Of a stretch of 5,898 nucleotides of DNA, positions 5,610 through 5,898 are shown one piece after another (position 1 is the stretch's first letter; each line of letters starts with the position of its first letter). Both the position numbers and the translations under genes were made by a program. This DNA comes from JBOHBN01 sp050698355 (GTDB lineage: Bacteria; Actinomycetota; Actinomycetes; Streptosporangiales; WHST01). The stretch is from the NCBI GenBank assembly GCA_050698355.1, contig JBOHBN010000233.1, positions 1 to 5,898 of the forward strand, written 5' to 3'. The notes beneath the pieces are model-generated. The model was given only the letters and a program-made list of their open reading frames with translations, did not search any database and was not told where the DNA came from.

Positions 5610-5655
5610 CTTGTCAGGCTCTCGCAGCCGTACAGCCCGCGGAGAGCCTGACAAG
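5610..5655. terminator. Probable bidirectional terminator between methyltransferase and DUF3117 gene
   Basis: A perfect 14-bp inverted repeat has arms at 5610-5623 (CTTGTCAGGCTCTC) and 5642-5655, with an 18-nt loop. It starts 5 nt after the methyltransferase stop and ends 20 nt from the stop of the convergent DUF3117 gene. There is no T-tract on either side, as is common for actinobacterial terminators. A 12-bp perfect palindrome (TCGACGCGTCGA, 5656-5667) follows at once. Confidence 0.75.
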
Positions 5656-5675
5656 TCGACGCGTCGATATGGGCG

Positions 5676-5843
5676 TCAGCCCGTCACCTGCTTGAGCGCG
5701 TCACCGAGCGCTCCCGCCTCGTCAGGGGTCATCTCGACGACGAGCCGTCCCCCGCCCTCGAGCGGGACACGCATGATGATGCCGCGTCCCTCCTTGGTGA
5801 CCTCGAGTGGCCCGTCTCCTGTCCGCGGCTTCATGGCCGCCAT
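5676..5843 (-). CDS. DUF3117 family small protein
   Basis: A 55-residue protein beginning MAAMKPRTGDGPLEVTKEGR, then GIIMRVPLEGGGRLVVEMTP (21-40) and a C-terminal helix DEAGALGDALKQVTG. This is the highly conserved pattern of the actinobacterial DUF3117 family (M. tuberculosis Rv1211 is a member, from memory). Its function is unknown to me; the sequence predicts a small soluble beta-strand/helix protein with no signal peptide, membrane span or cysteine. The ATG at 5843 has AAGGGGAAGG just upstream (about 5847-5856). A second ATG at codon 4 is less well placed. The gene converges on the methyltransferase across the terminator hairpin, and its promoter would lie within or beyond the last 55 bases of the window, where I see no clear element. 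Confidence 0.9.
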   Translation of the reverse strand: MAAMKPRTGDGPLEVTKEGRGIIMRVPLEGGGRLVVEMTPDEAGALGDALKQVTG

Positions 5844-5898
5844 GTGCCTTCCCCTTCCCGCCAGCCGATGCCGGGCTCGGCCTGCCTCGACCGGGCGC

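Noticed and set aside
1..5898. Insertion sequences, phage genes, tRNA or rRNA genes
   Set aside because: No transposase motifs, terminal repeats with target duplications, or tRNA/rRNA-like segments were seen; the block looks like conserved core chromosome.

Overview
The window comes from a high-G+C Gram-positive bacterium, almost certainly an actinobacterium. The evidence is the strong G/C bias at third codon positions, GTG and TTG starts, a DUF3117 miniprotein, and above all the gene order: O-methyltransferase, ECF sigma factor (SigE class), zinc anti-sigma factor, HtrA protease, TatB, Mrp. From memory, this is the order around sigE (Rv1220c to Rv1229c) in Mycobacterium tuberculosis and around tatB/mrp in Streptomyces. 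An RseB-like lipoprotein between the anti-sigma gene and htrA, and the protein sequences, fit a Micromonospora/Streptomyces-type organism better than a mycobacterium. That placement is inference.

Layout, left to right: (1) the C-terminal end of an Mrp-type P-loop ATPase on the + strand. (2) A 170-bp convergent gap with two tandem ~30-bp hairpin repeats. (3) A minus-strand block read right to left: sigE-like ECF sigma factor, anti-sigma factor, RseB/MucB-like lipoprotein, htrA-like protease, tatB. The first three genes overlap by 4 bases (GTGA) at each junction and are surely cotranscribed. Gaps of 99 and 89 bases precede htrA and tatB. (4) A 222-264-bp divergent promoter region, then a + strand O-methyltransferase. 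(5) A 14-bp perfect inverted repeat, probably a bidirectional terminator, then a 55-residue DUF3117 gene on the minus strand.

The genes form an envelope-stress circuit. The sigma factor is held by a membrane-anchored HxxxCxxC zinc anti-sigma factor. An RseB-like lipoprotein on the outer face and a membrane-tethered trypsin-like protease with a PDZ domain are the likely sensory and output components. Two near-identical ECF promoters (GGAAC-N17-CGTT and GGAAC-N17-CGTC) lie upstream of sigE and of htrA, so the sigma factor probably drives its own operon and separately boosts htrA. TatB, a Tat export subunit, sits downstream.

This is a known type of locus, and I see no clearly new biological system. 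The points worth a second look are the paired promoters, the RseA-RseB-HtrA arrangement, the two tandem hairpins whose differences largely preserve pairing, the poly-Asp tail of TatB, and the start-codon choices of tatB, sigE and the methyltransferase.
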